From CAVPUA01 sp963708805 (GTDB taxonomy: Bacteria > Actinomycetota > Actinomycetes > Mycobacteriales > Jatrophihabitantaceae): 64,000 bases of DNA. Positions 7,050 through 17,314 of this stretch are shown one piece after another. The translations under genes and the position numbers were made by a program. The notes below the pieces were generated by a model, which had not been told where the DNA came from, searched no databases, and was given only the letters and a program-made list of their open reading frames with translations. The stretch lies in NCBI GenBank assembly GCA_963708805.1, contig CAVPUA010000003.1:2108001-2172000 (forward strand), given 5' to 3'. Numbering within the stretch: the stretch's first letter is position 1; every line of letters begins with the position of its first letter.

Positions 7050-9079
7050 CGGTGATCACCCCCGCCGACTCGACTTGGACGGTCGTTCCGGCCAGTTCGT
7101 TGTACGACAGCACCGGCAGTTCCGGCACCGCGATGCGGGTCAGCCGGCGCAGCGGCAGTCGAAGCGCCGCCGCACAGACGAGGACCGGACGCCGTCCCGA
7201 GTCCGCCAGGTGCTGGTACTGGCGCTGGATGTCGGTGACGAGGCTCTCGGCCAGGCCGGGATCGATCAGCAGTTGCAAGCCGCCCTCGGCCGGCCGTACC
7301 GATTCGATCAAGGTCTGCTGCTGACGCGGCTCGATGGTGAGCGCGGTGAGCCGGCCGTCCGTCACGTACTGCGCGGCGATCGCCGGTCCGATCGCACCGC
7401 GGGCCGCCTCGAGCAGCCGGTCGGGGTCGGTCCCGCCCTTGGCCGCGAGCGACAGCGCCTCGAAGATGCGCACCAGGTCGCGGATCGGGGCGCCCTCGTC
7501 GAGCAGGCCGTGCAGCACGCGCTGGATCTCGCCGAGGGTCAGCAGCGCCGGGGTGAGGTCTTCGACGACCACCGGGTGGGTGCGCTTGACCGACTGGGTC
7601 AGCGCGGCGACGTCCTCGCGGCCGAGCAGTCGGCTGGCGTGCGCACGGACGATCTCGGACAGGTGGGTGATGATCACCGACGACTGGTCGACGACGGTGG
7701 CGCCGAGCAGCTCGGCCTGGGCCCGCAGGCTCGTCGCGATCCACTTGCCTTCGAGGCCGAAGACCGGCTCCTTGCCGATTCGGCCGGGCAGCCCGGTCAG
7801 GCCGTCGCCGATCGCCAGCACGCAGCCGGCCGGCGCCTCGCCCCGGGCGACCTCGACGCCGTTGATCAGGACGGCGTAGGTGGACAGCGGCAGGTCGAGG
7901 TTGTCCCGGGTGCGCACCGGCGGCATGATCACGCCGAGTTCCAGGGCCAGCTTGCGGCGCAGCGTCCGCACCCGGTCGAGCAGGTCGCCGCCGGGCCCCT
8001 CGACCAGTCGGATCAGGTCAGCCGGCCAGGGCCAGCTCGAGCGGGTCGACGCCCAGATCGGTGAGGATCGCCTCGGGGCTGTCGGGCGAGATCACCGGGC
8101 CGGCACGGAGCCGCGCGCGTCGGCCTCGTCCGGCTGCGGCGTCTTCGGCATCCGGGACACGGTGAGGAACAGGAAGCCGCCGACGAGCAGGAACGGCAGC
8201 TTGGGCAGGCCGGGCACGAGGCAGAGCGCCAGGGCGGCGCCGCCGGCGATCTGCAGCGCCTTGCGGTGGCCGCCGAGCTGGCGGGCGACCGTGGAGCCCA
8301 GGTCGTCGGTGCCGCTGGCCCGGGTCACGATCAGGCCGGTCGCGACCGACAGCAGCAGCGCGGGGATCTGCGAGACCAGGCCGTCGCCGACGCTCAGCAC
8401 GCTGTAGGTCGACAGCGCCTGCGGAGAAGCTCAGGTGGTGCTGGACGATGCCGAGCACGAGGCCGCCGACCAGGTTGACCATCGTGATGATGATGGCGGC
8501 GATCGCGTCGCCCTTGACGAACTTGGACGCGCCGTCCATCGAGCCGTAGAAGTCGGCCTCGGACGGTGACCTCGGCGCGTCGGCGGCGGGCCTCCTTGTC
8601 GTCGATGACGCCGGAGTTGAGATCGGCGTCGATCGCCATCTGCTTGCCCGGCATGGCGTCGAGGGTGAACCGGGCGCCGACCTCGGCGACCCGGCCGGCG
8701 CCGTTGGTGATCACCACGAACTGGATCACGAGCAGGATCGCGAAGATCACCAGGCCGATGACCAGCGAGCCGCCGATGACGAACGTGCCGAAGGCGTGGA
8801 TCACGCTGCCGGCGTAGCCGTTGCGCAGCACCAGCCGGGTGGCGGAGATGTTGAGCGCCAGGCGGAACAGGGTCGCGACCAGCAGCAGCGACGGGAAGCT
8901 CGAGAAGTCCAGCGGGCGCTTGACGTACATGCTGACCAGGACGATGACCAGCGCCGCGGTGATGTTGATCGCGATCAGGAAGTCGAGCAGCGCGGCCGGC
9001 ACCGGCACGACCATCATCAAGATGATGCCGACGACGCCGACCGGCACGGCCAGTACTGGCTCAGTCTGCGCGTGTTCAA
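7027..9079 (-). CDS. flhA: Flagellar export apparatus protein FlhA (multiple frameshifts)
   Basis: Inner-membrane export gate of the flagellar type III system. The N-terminal membrane domain (PVGVVGIILMMVVPVP, RPLDFSSFPSLLLVATLFRLALN), the FHIPEP signature region (GARFTLDAMPGKQMAIDADL) and the cytoplasmic domain (DNLDLPLSTYAVLINGVEV to the end) are all present. About 690 aa in total matches the family. Frameshifts near 9050, 8560, 8420, 8100 and 8017 split it; the pieces join in order without loss. A TTG start at 9079 with GGAG upstream is the best candidate. The end overlaps the FlhF-like gene by 23 bases. Confidence 0.85.
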
Positions 9080-9204
9080 CTGCGGGCTCCAGGTGACGGC
9101 ATCGTTCCGACCCGGTCCTTGGGTGGAGCGTCGCCGTCCTGGCAACCAACCATTCGGCCGGTTCGGACCCGACTTGAGCGATCCGACGCGAGACATCCCG
9201 ACGG

Positions 9205-10306
9205 TCAGCGGCGGACGAGCGTGCGCACCTTGTGGGTGCCGGCGACCGATCCGCGCGCCTTGAGGGTCATGATGAAGGCCAGCACCCGGGCCACGCCCTC
9301 GAACAGGTCGCCGGGGATCTCGCGCCCGACGTCGACCACCTGATAGAGCGTGCGGGCGAGAGGGACGTCCTCGACCATCGGGACGCGGGCGTTCTGCGCG
9401 ATCTCCCGGATCCGGGCCGCCATGTGTCGGCGCCCTTGGCGACCACGCGCGGCGCGCCCGTTGCCGGCCTCGTAACGCAGCGCGACGGCGACGTGCGTCG
9501 GGTTGACCACCACGACGTCGGCCGTGCGCCACATCGGCCAGCATCCGGTTGCGGCTGATGGCCAGCGCCCGCGATCGGATGGCCCCCCGCAGCTGCGGGT
9601 TGCCCTCCGAGGACTTCATCTCGTCCTTGATCTCCTGCTTGGTCATCTTCAGGCTGCGGTTGTTGCGCCGGCGCACGACCGCGTAGTCGGCGAACGCCAT
9701 CAGCAGGCCGGCCACCGCACACCAGCGGATCAGCTGCAGCACGGCGGTCGTCGCCACGTCCGAGCAGGCTCGACAGCGGCAGCGATCCGGCCGAGGCCAA
9801 CGTCGGGACGAGCGAGCGCACCGACAGATAGACGACGACGGCGAGCACGCCCGACTTGATCAACGACTTGAGCGCGGTCCACGCGCCCTGCGGGCCGAAC
9901 ATCCGCTTGAGGCCCTGCAGTGGGTTGAGCCGCGAGAACTTCGGCGTCAGCAGCTTGGGCGAGAAGGCGAAGCCGCCCTGCAGGACGACCGAACCGACCG
10001 ACGACTCCCAGGATCAGCAGCACGAGCGGGGCGAACGCCTCGGCCGCCTGCTCGAACGCCGCCCGGGCGACCGCCAGGGCCTGGCCGGTGTCAGGCGTCT
10101 GGGCGACGGCACCGGCCTGGACCAGCGCGGTCGTCGCCGCCGTCATCAGCGAGCGCACGACTTTCGGCATCACGAAGCTGGCGGCCAGCAGGCCGAGCCA
10201 CGAGCCGATCTCGGGCGTGTTGCCGATCTGGCCTTCGCGGCGGGCGGTCGCGCCGCTTGCGCGGGGTCGCCTTCTCGGTGCGTTCACCGGCCGGTTTCTC
10301 GGCCAT
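9205..10306 (-). CDS. flhB: Flagellar export switch protein FlhB (multiple frameshifts)
   Basis: Substrate-specificity switch of the export apparatus. It starts MAEKPAGERTEKATPRKRRD, typical of FlhB, continues through membrane segments (TPEIGSWLGLLAASFVM, WTALKSLIKSGVLAVVVYL, LIRWCAVAGLLMAFADY) and contains the autocleavage motif NPTH (VVVNPTHVAVALRYE). The C-terminus is intact to a stop at 9205. Frameshifts lie near 10255, 10003, 9760, 9540 and a compensating pair near 9460/9427, where one extra G and one missing C restore a normal FlhB sequence. The 125 bases between this gene and flhA hold nothing recognisable. Confidence 0.85.
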
Positions 10307-11081
10307 CAGCCCGTCACGTCCGCCGACCAACTGCACCGACTGGCCGGCCAGGCCCTCGACCGTGCGCGGCAGCAGGGCGAAGCCCGAGACCGACCAGGCC
10401 GAGGGTCAGCAGGATCTTGAGCGGGAAGCTCAGCGAGAAGACGTTCAGCTGCGGGGCGATGCGGTTGAGCAGGCCCATCGCGATGTCGGCGATGAACAGC
10501 ACGACGATCAGCGGGCCGGCGATCTGCAGCGCCGCGACGAACATGCTGACGTCAGCGTGGCGACCAGGTGCGCGCTCAGCTTCGACATCGACAGGCTGCG
10601 CGTCGAGCGGCAGCGTCGTGAACGACCGCAGGAACCCGGCGATGATCAGCAGGTGCGCCTGCGAGGCGAAGATCAGCGTCGTCGCCATCAGGCCGTAGAA
10701 CCGGCCGAAGATCGACGTGTTGTTCTGCGACAGCGGATCCAGGGCGAACGACAGCGAGAAGCCGCCGAACAGGTCGATCAAGCTGCCGGCCGCCTCGACC
10801 GCCGCGAACACGAGCCGGGTGCCGAAGCCGAGCGCCGGCCCCGATGACCACGTTCGTGAACGAGGCTGTCGAGCGAGCGGGGCGAGCTCGGCCGGCGGCG
10901 CGTGGGTCGACGCGATCGGCGTGCACGGCCAGCGCCAGACGCGACCGAGATCACCGGCTTGATCGCGTGCGGCAGGCCCGAGGTCGCGAACGGCGGGCGA
11001 GATCGTCACCCAGGCCAGGATCCGGGCCGAGCACAGCAGCAGCGCGACCAGGGTCGCCTGCGCTGAACGAGTCGCACTCAC
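10305..11081 (-). CDS. fliR: Flagellar export protein FliR (multiple frameshifts)
   Basis: Polytopic export-gate protein. The GTG start at 11081 follows the fliQ stop by 2 bases. Recognisable FliR segments are LVALLLCSARILAWVTISPA, SLIDLFGGFSLSFALDP, GLMATTLIFASQAHLLIIAG and MFVAALQIAGPLIVVLFIAD. Frameshifts occur near 10965, 10830, 10600-10550 and 10385 (an extra G before the LPRTVEG segment). After the last correction the frame runs into the flhB ATG without a stop; reading GGG at about 10310 as GG would create a TGATG junction, so I place the end there. Confidence 0.8.
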
Positions 11082-11083
11082 GA

Positions 11084-11354
11084 TCAGCTCAGCAGACTGG
11101 GGATCTGGTCGTACAGCTGCTGGGTGAACGTCTCCATCGAGTGCATCATCCAGCGGCCCGAGATCAGCAGCACGATGCCGATGGCGATGACCTTGGGCAC
11201 GAAGGACAGCGTGAACTCCTGGATCTGGGTCGCCGACTGGAACAGCGAGACGAGGAAGCCGACCGCCAGCGCGGTGAGCAAGGTCGGCGCGGCCAGCTCG
11301 AAGGTGATCGTCATGACCTGCAGGCCCAGGTGGACGATCTGCGGTGTCAGTCAT
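11084..11354 (-). CDS. fliQ: Flagellar export protein FliQ
   Basis: Small two-helix export-gate protein. The open part (76 aa from 11314) has the two FliQ helices: TLLTALAVGFLVSLFQSATQ and VIAIGIVLLISGRWMMHSM. The true start is probably ATG 11354 (MTDT..., then QIVHLGLQVM after removing one extra G near 11342), giving about 89 aa, the normal family length. It lies between fliP and fliR in the usual order. Confidence 0.85.
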
Positions 11355-11365
11355 CGGGTTCCTCG

Positions 11366-12250
11366 CTAACCGGTGTGATAGCTGGTGACGAGCGAGTTGA
11401 TGACCAGGCCCCAGCCGTCGACGAGGACGAAGAGCAGCAGCTTGAACGGCAGCGACACGCTCACCGGCGGCAGCATCATCATGCCCAGCGACATCAGCGA
11501 CGACGAGACGACCATGTCGATGATCAGGAACGGGATGTAGACGACGAAGCCGATGATCATCGCCGATCGCAGCTCGGACAGCACGAAGGCCGGGATCAGC
11601 GTGCGTCAGGCCGACGTCGGCCGGCTTGCGCGGGTTCGGCAGCTGGCCGGCCCGCAGCATCAGCGCGATCTCCTCCGGTCGGGTGTGCTGCAGCATGAAC
11701 GTCTGCAGCGGCGCGATGCCGTCGTGGAAGGCCGCCGGTCTGGGTCTTCTTGCCGTGACAGGTACGGCTGGATGCCCTGGCTGTTGACCTTGGAGAAGAC
11801 CGGCGCCATGACGAAGCCGCTGATGAACAGCGACAGTCCGGCCAGCACCTGGTTCGGCGGCACGCTGGTGAGCCCGAGCGCGTTACGGGTGATCGACAGG
11901 ACCACGAAGATCTTGGTGAAGCTCGTCATCAGCAGCAGCAGGGACGGCGCGACCGAGACGACCGTCAGCAGCAGCAGGATCGAGACCGACGTGCTCGGCT
12001 TGCCGCCGACGTCGACGGTCACGCTTCCGTCGCCGGAGCTGCTCGCCGGCTTGGTCGGCGTCGCGGGAGCCGTCGGCCCGTCCGGGGCGACGACGCCGGC
12101 CGACGCCGTTGCCGACGCGGCGGCCGACGGCGTCGCGACCGCGACGACCGGAGTCGGCGCGGCCGTCGCGGCGTGCGCGTGCGAGGCCGTACCCAGAGCG
12201 AAGAGGGTGGCCAGGATGAACGCAACGACGATCTGCAGCGATCGCCTCAC
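11366..12250 (-). CDS. fliP: Flagellar export protein FliP (frameshifted)
   Basis: Core export-gate subunit with its own signal sequence. A GTG start at 12250 gives a signal-like N-terminus (QIVVAFILATLFALG), an Ala/Thr/Pro-rich spacer of about 50 residues, then conserved FliP sequence: SFTKIFVVLSITRNALG, GLSLFISGFVMAPVF, and after frameshifts near 11745 and 11605, ALMLRAGQLPNPRKPADVG and IPFLIIDMVVSSSLMSLGMM to the stop at 11366. The long low-complexity spacer after the signal is unusual against proteobacterial FliP. An ATG at 12287 in another frame is an alternative start. Confidence 0.85.
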
Positions 12251-12294
12251 GGCACGGGGGAGCGACCCGTGGTCGGGACATGGACATGGGACGC

Positions 12295-12774
12295 CTAGCG
12301 CCTGACCGTGCGCTCGCGCAGGGCGTCGACGGCCTGGAGCCAGGTCGCGGCCGACAGAGCCGATCCTTCGAGCGAACGCGAGCCGCGCCGGCGTGCGTCG
12401 GAGCGGCGGGACGTCAGCCGCCGGCGTCCGGCGGCTCGGCCGCGTCGGCGGATCGTCGCCCGAACGCGCCGGGAGCGCAAGGCGTCGCGCGGCCCGGGTT
12501 CGACGCGGGCTCCTCGAACAGGGCGGGATCGGTGTCGCCGAGCAGGTTGACCTGGCCGTCGGTGACGCCGAGGACCAGCGCGCGATCGGCGATCTTGACG
12601 ACGGCGACGGCCGAGTTGCGGGTGAGCTGCTGGCGGGCGAGCACGGTCATGGTGTCGCGCGCCTTGCCCTTGCCGCCGGTGCGCGACTTCGCCCAGCGGC
12701 CGATGCATCCACATCAGGCCGAGGACGAAGGCGAGCGACAGCAGCACCCGCCCGACCGACTCGACCGAGCCCAC
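12295..12774 (-). CDS. fliO: Flagellar biosynthesis protein FliO (frameshifted)
   Basis: Short, poorly conserved membrane protein that helps FliP assemble. The GTG start at 12774 lies 2 bases after the fliN stop. It has one N-terminal helix (VGRVLLSLAFVLGLMWM), then in another frame an SH3-like cytoplasmic stretch (NSAVAVVKIADRALVLGVTDGQVNLL), a low-complexity tail and a basic C-terminus (TWLQAVDALRERTVRR). Indels lie near 12690 and between 12520 and 12420. Identity rests on this architecture and on its place between fliN and fliP. Confidence 0.75.
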   Translation of the reverse strand: MGSVESVGRVLLSLAFVLGLMWMHRPLGEVAHRRQGQGARHHDRARPPAAHPQLGRRRRQDRRSRAGPRRHRRPGQPARRHRSRPVRGARVEPGPRDALRSRRVRATIRRRGRAAGRRRLTSRRSDARRRGSRSLEGSALSAATWLQAVDALRERTVRR

Positions 12775-12776
12775 GG

Positions 12777-13572
12777 TCAGCGGACCCCGTGGTCGGAGAC
12801 GATCTCGGTGATCCGCAGGCCGAAGTTCTCGTCGATGACGACGACTTCGCCGCGCGCGATCAGCCGGCCGTTCACCAGCAGGTCGGCCGGTGCGCCGGCG
12901 GCCCGGTCGAGTTCGATCACGGCGCCGTCGGTCAGGGCCAGCAGCTCGTTCAGGGTCATGCCGGGTGCGGCCGAGTTCGGCGGTGACGTCCATCTCGACG
13001 CTCGCGCAGCAAGTCGAGACCGGCCCGGTCGCCGCTCGCCGTGGCCGCGCCGGGCCGGGTCAGTTCCTGCATCGAGGGCAGCTCGGCCGCGACCGGGAGC
13101 CGCGGCCGACGCGTGCTCCTCGATCGGCCAGGCCGACGATCGCCCGCGACGCCGCCATCGGCCAGCAGCGGGACCAGCACGGACGCGCCGGCTTGGCGAG
13201 CAGGCCGTCGAGCGCCGGCGGCGACCGGAAGCAGCTTGAGCCGGGCCGAGCGCGACGGCGCCGATCGTCCGGCCGCGGCCTCCAGCGCCGGCGTCAGCGC
13301 GTGGCTCGGATCGAGCGGGCCGAGCGGTGACGCCGCCAGCGCGTCGAGCACCGGCTGGTCGACGGCGATCAGCAGCTCGCCCGTACGGGCGCCGGAGAAC
13401 CGGACGCTGACGGCCTGCCCGTCCAGTTCGAGCCGGTGCTGGGTCATCGCGCCGAGGGTCAGTGGCTCGCCGACCGGCAGTTCGGCCGAGCATCGCCTGC
13501 GCCGCGACGACGGCCGACTTGGTGACGATGGCTCGATCGGTGGTGGGCAGCTTCGATCATGGATTCGGTCAC
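12777..13572 (-). CDS. fliN: Flagellar motor switch protein FliN (frameshifted)
   Basis: C-ring component that binds CheY-P. The C-terminal SpoA/FliN domain is clear (LNELLALTDGAVIELDRAAG, LLVNGRLIARGEVVVIDENF, GLRITEIVS). A long N-terminal region of about 170 aa contains PVGEPLTLGAMTQHRLELDG and LLIAVDQPVLDALAAS, a CheC/FliM-like domain, as in other long actinobacterial or Gram-positive FliN/FliY proteins. A GTG start overlaps the fliM stop (GTGA). Indels near 13545, 13490, 13120 and 12960 are inferred. Confidence 0.8.
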
Positions 13573-14539
13573 GAGCGTTCTCCGAGTTTCTTGTCGACGA
13601 CCAGGCCGGCGAGCCGCGAGCCTTCGCGACCGGCCAGAGCGTGGGTGTAGGTCGTGCCGCCGCAGCGCACCGCGAGCGGGCGGTGACGCGGTGCGGCAGC
13701 GCGACGAGGTCGCCGGGCGCGAGCTCGACGATCGGGCCGGCGTCGAGCGGACCGGCTGGAACTGGACCGAGATCTCGACCGGGCACCTCGCCCAGCCCGT
13801 CGCGCACCCGCACCGCGTTGTGCGCGGCGTTGGCCTGCTCGAGCGCCGACAGCGGGCGCTGGGCCCGGCGTGGCCTGCAAGCCGCGGGAACACCGAGGCG
13901 AACGGCAGGCAGAGGGTGGCGACGCCGACGTCGGCGCCGATCCGGGTCTCGAACGAGACGACGATCATCATGTCGGTCGTGCCCGGCGGCCTGCAGGAAC
14001 GGCGGGTTGAACTCGATCGAACCGAGGGCCGTCTCGACCGGGGCGATCGGCTCGAGCGCGTACGCAGCACGGCCAGGATCTGCTCGACCAGGCCGCGCAT
14101 GAGCGTGCTCTCGATGTCGGTCAGCGGACGGGTCGGCTGGGCGCCGCCGGGGCCGCCCAGCAGGTGGTCGATGCAGGCGAGCGCGCTCGTCACCGAGAAC
14201 TCGAGCACCGACGTGCCGGGCAGCGGCTTGGCGGTGAACGGAGCGAGCAGCGTCGGCGTGCTCAGACCCGAGATGTACTCCTCGTAGGTCTGTTGCTCGA
14301 TGGCGAGCAGGTTGACCTGGCACAGCGCCCGCAGCGAACTCGTGAGCAGCGTGCCGAGCCGGCGGGCGAACGTCTCGAAGCTCATCTGCAGCATGCGGAT
14401 GTGATCGCGCGCGAGCTTGGTCGGGCGGCGGAAGTCGTACAGGACGATCTGCGTCGCTGTCCGTCTCGGCGAGCAGGCCGCCGCGCCGCCCGGGCTCACC
14501 TGCGGGTCCGCGACGAGTGGCGTCGCCGGACGTCCTCAT
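13569..14539 (-). CDS. fliM: Flagellar motor switch protein FliM (frameshifted)
   Basis: C-ring protein linking FliG to FliN. Signatures: VLYDFRRPTKLARDHIRML, the classic FliM start of the middle domain; SFETFARRLGTLLTSSLRA; YEEYISGLSTPTLL; FSVTSALACIDHLLGG; PLTDIESTLMRGLVEQIL; then in other frames MIVVSFETRIGADVGVATLC and LDAGPIVELAPGDLVALPHRV. Start ATG 14539 (MRTSGDATRR) is preferred; the EIDALL-like CheY-binding motif is not obvious. Frameshifts lie near 14455 (extra G), 14065, 13985, 13870, 13785, 13745 and 13690. Confidence 0.85.
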
Positions 14540-14677
14540 CTGCGCTCGGTTGGCTGCCACACCGAGCCCTATCGGCCGCGACCGGCCGTCACTTTAGCGG
14601 TGCGCGCCCAGCTGACGACCGGGCGTAACGGCGTTCGAGCCGGATCTGACCGGCGTGGTTCCAGAGCCGGATCGGCG

Positions 14678-15156
14678 TTATTGCATGACGAACTCCGTGA
14701 AGTAGAGCGCCATGATCTGCTTCGGGTAGGCCGCCTCGATCTTGGCCAGCAGGTCCTTCTTGAGCTTGTCGCGTCCGGCTTCGGTCGACAGGGCGGCCAT
14801 CGGCTGGTCGGTGAACTCGCTGATCAGGAGGTCCTGCGCCTTGCTGGTGTCGATCGTGGCCGGTGCACCCTTCACCGCCTGCAGCGCGACCTTGATCTTG
14901 AGGAAGTGGCCGTCGGCCAGGTTCAACGTCGTGTCGTCCATCGCCACGACGGCGCCGGCCACCGGCGGTCCGGCCTTGGCCGGCTTCTTGGCCAGGACGA
15001 AGTGGTAGACGGCGCCGACGACGAGCAGCGCCACCACCACGATGATGATCAGCTTCTTCTTGCTCTTCTTGGCCGGTGCCGCGTCGGCGCTCGGGCCCCG
15101 CGATCTTGCCGACTGGTCGCGGGCGTGGCGACCCGGGCGCTGGTTTCAACGGGCAT
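14678..15156 (-). CDS. fliL: Flagellar basal body-associated protein FliL (one frameshift)
   Basis: Single-pass membrane protein near the stator. ATG 15156 has AGGAG upstream. A short cytoplasmic segment (MPVETSARVATPATSRQD) is followed, after an indel near 15095, by KKSKKKLIIIVVVALLVVGAV (membrane helix) and a periplasmic FliL domain (TLNLADGHFLKIKVALQ, KDLLAKIEAAYPKQIMALYFTEFVMQ). About 160 aa, a normal size. The 138 bases down to fliM show no gene. Confidence 0.85.
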
Positions 15157-15190
15157 GATCTGACACTCCTGCGACGAGACGGATGGATGT

Positions 15191-16107
15191 TCACGGTGTC
15201 GGCTCTCGCCCCCGGTGCTCGACAGCAGCGAGCGGTCGGCCGCGCTCAGCGTCGACAGGACCACGATGTCCACGCGCCGGTTGAGCGTCTCGGCCCGCGG
15301 ATCGCTGGGCGGGTACAGCGGCTTCTGGTCGGAGAACCCGACGGCGGACAGGCGCGAGGACGGGAACGCGAACGTGGCGATCATGTAGCGAACGACCGAG
15401 CTGGCGCGAGCCGAGGACAGCTCCCACCCGCTCGGGTAGGGGTAGGTGCTCACGTTGTCCTGGTTGGTGTGGCCGTCGACCTCGATCGCGTTCGGCAGGC
15501 CGACCAGCGGCGGCACGACGACGTCGAGGATCTGCTGGCCGCCGGGCAGCAGTTCGGCGCTGTTGCCGCCGAAGACCAGCGAGCTGGTGACGAGCGTGAT
15601 CACCAGACCCCGTTCGTCGATGCTGAACAGCGCGTCGCCGCTGAGGCCCTGCTTGGCCAACGCGTCCGAGATGGCCTGCTGGACCTTCTTGAGGTCGTCG
15701 ACCTCGGTCTGCACCCGGTCGGCCTGCGTCTGCGCGTCCGCCCGCTGTGCGGCCTGCACCTTGGCCGTGACCTGCTGGTCGAGAACGGCCGTCGAGGCCG
15801 GGCTCGGCATCAGTTCCGGATCGATGTCCTGCTTGGAATCCGAGCCACCGTCGCCGGTCGAGGTGATCGCCCCCTGAGAGCTGGACACCGCCGACGAACC
15901 GGGATTGAACACCGCCGCCAGCCCGGTGCGCAGCTGGACGAACTTGGTGGTGTCGACCACCGACATCGCGTAGAGCACGACGAACAGGACGAGCAGCAGC
16001 GTCAGCATGTCGGCGTAGGTGACGAGCCAGCGCTCGTGGTTCACGTGCTCCTCCTCGCCATGGCCGCCTCGCTTGCGCCCGCGCCCGTGGCCCGCTCCGC
16101 GAGCCAT
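15191..16107 (-). CDS. motB: Flagellar stator protein MotB
   Basis: Stator subunit anchored to peptidoglycan. ATG 16107 overlaps the motA stop (TGATG). The protein has a basic N-terminus, one helix with the proton-path aspartate (YADMLTLLLVLFVVLYAMS), a plug/linker, and an OmpA-like domain (IEVDGHTNQD, LSSARASSVVRYMI, RLSAVGFSDQKP, NRRVDIVV). The frame does not stop before fliL; one indel near 15205 would give the end EPTP at 15191, my chosen stop. Confidence 0.88.
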
Positions 16108-16875
16108 CAGGCGACCTCCTTCTTCGCTTCCTCGGCGGGCAGCAGGCTCTGCAGCTTCTGCGCCAGCAGCCGCGGGTTGGAGCCGGCCTGGATGGCGACG
16201 ACGCCCTCGATGGTCAGCTCCATCAGCTCGCACTCGACCTCGCTGACCCGCTTGAGCCGGTTGGCCAGCGGCAGCCAGAAGACGTTCGCGCTCATGACGC
16301 CCCAGAGGGTGGCGACGAACGCGCTGGCGATCTCGGCGCCGAGCTTGGTCGGCTCGCTGAGATTGCCGAGCACCTGGACCAGGCCGAGGACGGTGCCGAT
16401 GATGCCGATCGTCGGGGCGTAGCCGCCCATGTCGGAGAACAGCTTGGCCCCGGCCTTGTCGGTCGCCCGCTTGGTGTCGACCTCGCGAGCCGAGGATCTC
16501 GGCGACCTCCTCGGGGTCGATGCCGTCGACGGCCATCTGCAGACCGCGCTGCAGGAAGGGGTCCTCGACCCCGGCCACCTCGTCCTCGAGGGCCAGGATG
16601 CCCTCGCGGCGGGCCCGGTCGGCCAGGTGGACCAGCGTCTCGACCAGGAGGTCGGCCGAGGGAACCTTGGCGGTCGCGGCCCGGATGATCTGCTTGGGCA
16701 GCGCCTTGACGTCGCGCATGACGCCGCCGGCGATGGCGGCGCCGAGGGTGCCACCGAAGACCAGGACCAGCGACGGGATCAGGACGATCGCCATCGGGTT
16801 GCCGCCCTCGAGGATGATCGATCCGAAGATCGCGACCAGGGTCGCGCCGACGCCGATCGCGAGTGCCGGGTCCAT
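16107..16875 (-). CDS. motA: Flagellar stator protein MotA (one frameshift)
   Basis: Proton-channel stator subunit. ATG 16875 has AAGGAG directly upstream. Four membrane segments fit MotA: ALAIGVGATLVAIFGSIILE, IVLIPSLVLVFGGTLGAAIA, and after an indel near 16490 YAPTIGIIGTVLGLVQVL and IASAFVATLWGVMSANVFWL. The cytoplasmic loop between helices 2 and 3 contains VHLADRARREGILALEDE. It overlaps flbD upstream and motB downstream. Confidence 0.9.
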
Positions 16876-17201
16876 CAGCTCTCCTTCGGGTGCAGCGAGA
16901 CGACCGATCGAGCGGCCGGAGTCGCGGGCCAGCACGGACTCGCGCCGTGGCTGAGGTGGTCGGGGGCGCGAGGCGCGTCGGCGAGATCGGCGTTGGCGGC
17001 GTTGAGCTTCTCGGCCGCGGCGATGATCTCGGGCCCGGTCGAGGCAGATCAGCTCGATGAGTTCGTCGATGCGACTGGCGGACGACGTACTTGTTGCCGC
17101 CGACCAGAGTGACGACGGTGTCGGGCGTCGCCTCGGCGCGCTCGATGAGATCAGGGTTCAGGGCGAAGTCAGGGTCCGCCCAACCGGCTGAGGAGTATCA
17201 A
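16875..17201 (-). CDS. flbD: FlbD family flagellar protein (frameshifted)
   Basis: Small protein commonly encoded just before motA in Gram-positive flagellar operons; its molecular role is unclear. A TTG at 17201 gives ILLSRLGGP, then after one extra base DFALNPDLIERAEATPDTVV and TLVGGNKYVVRQS, then after a second indel IDELIELI, all matching FlbD. In the next frame the tail runs to a TGA that overlaps the motA ATG (TGATG). The start codon sits inside a perfect palindrome at 17195-17209. First gene of the flbD-motAB-fliL-type transcript. Confidence 0.75.
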
Positions 17202-17209
17202 CTTGATAC
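17195..17209. repeat. Perfect 15-bp palindrome over the flbD start
   Basis: GTATCAA-C-TTGATAC is a perfect inverted repeat, A+T-rich in a G+C-rich locus, and contains the putative TTG start codon of flbD. It could be a DNA operator or a hairpin hiding the start codon. Confidence 0.45.
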
Positions 17210-17226
17210 CATCCTGGTGTCGTTCT

Positions 17227-17248
17227 GCGGGCCCATCCGTGGGCCCGC
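17227..17248 (-). promoter_or_regulatory. 5' leader stem-loop of flbD-motAB (candidate CsrA site)
   Basis: A perfect 9-bp stem GCGGGCCCA/TGGGCCCGC closes a CGGA loop on the minus-strand RNA, so ACGGAU is presented at the tip. It starts about 5 bases after the start predicted from the promoter at 17260-17287. The tip CCC-ACGGAU-GGG is the same as in the fliC leader. No U-run follows, so a terminator reading is less likely. Confidence 0.55.
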
Positions 17249-17259
17249 GCATATCGAAT

Positions 17260-17287
17260 CTATCGGCGACGGCGGCCCGGATCTGAG
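17260..17287 (-). promoter_or_regulatory. FliA-like promoter of flbD-motAB
   Basis: Minus strand reads CTCA, 16 bases, GCCGATAG. This is the best match of the five. It lies in the gap after the flgE stop (17315), so flbD and the genes after it can be transcribed separately from the upstream hook genes. Confidence 0.6.
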
Positions 17288-17314
17288 GTGATCCGGGCCG
17301 CCAGCTGCGCCGGA

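Noticed and set aside
10304..11081. True FliR-FlhB fusion gene
   Set aside because: fliR has several obvious indels, and one further G miscall explains the missing stop; kept only as a low-interest point.
17227..17248. Intrinsic terminator for flgE
   Set aside because: A FliA-like promoter lies between flgE and the hairpin, no U-run follows, and the loop sequence recurs in the fliC leader, so a leader element fits better.
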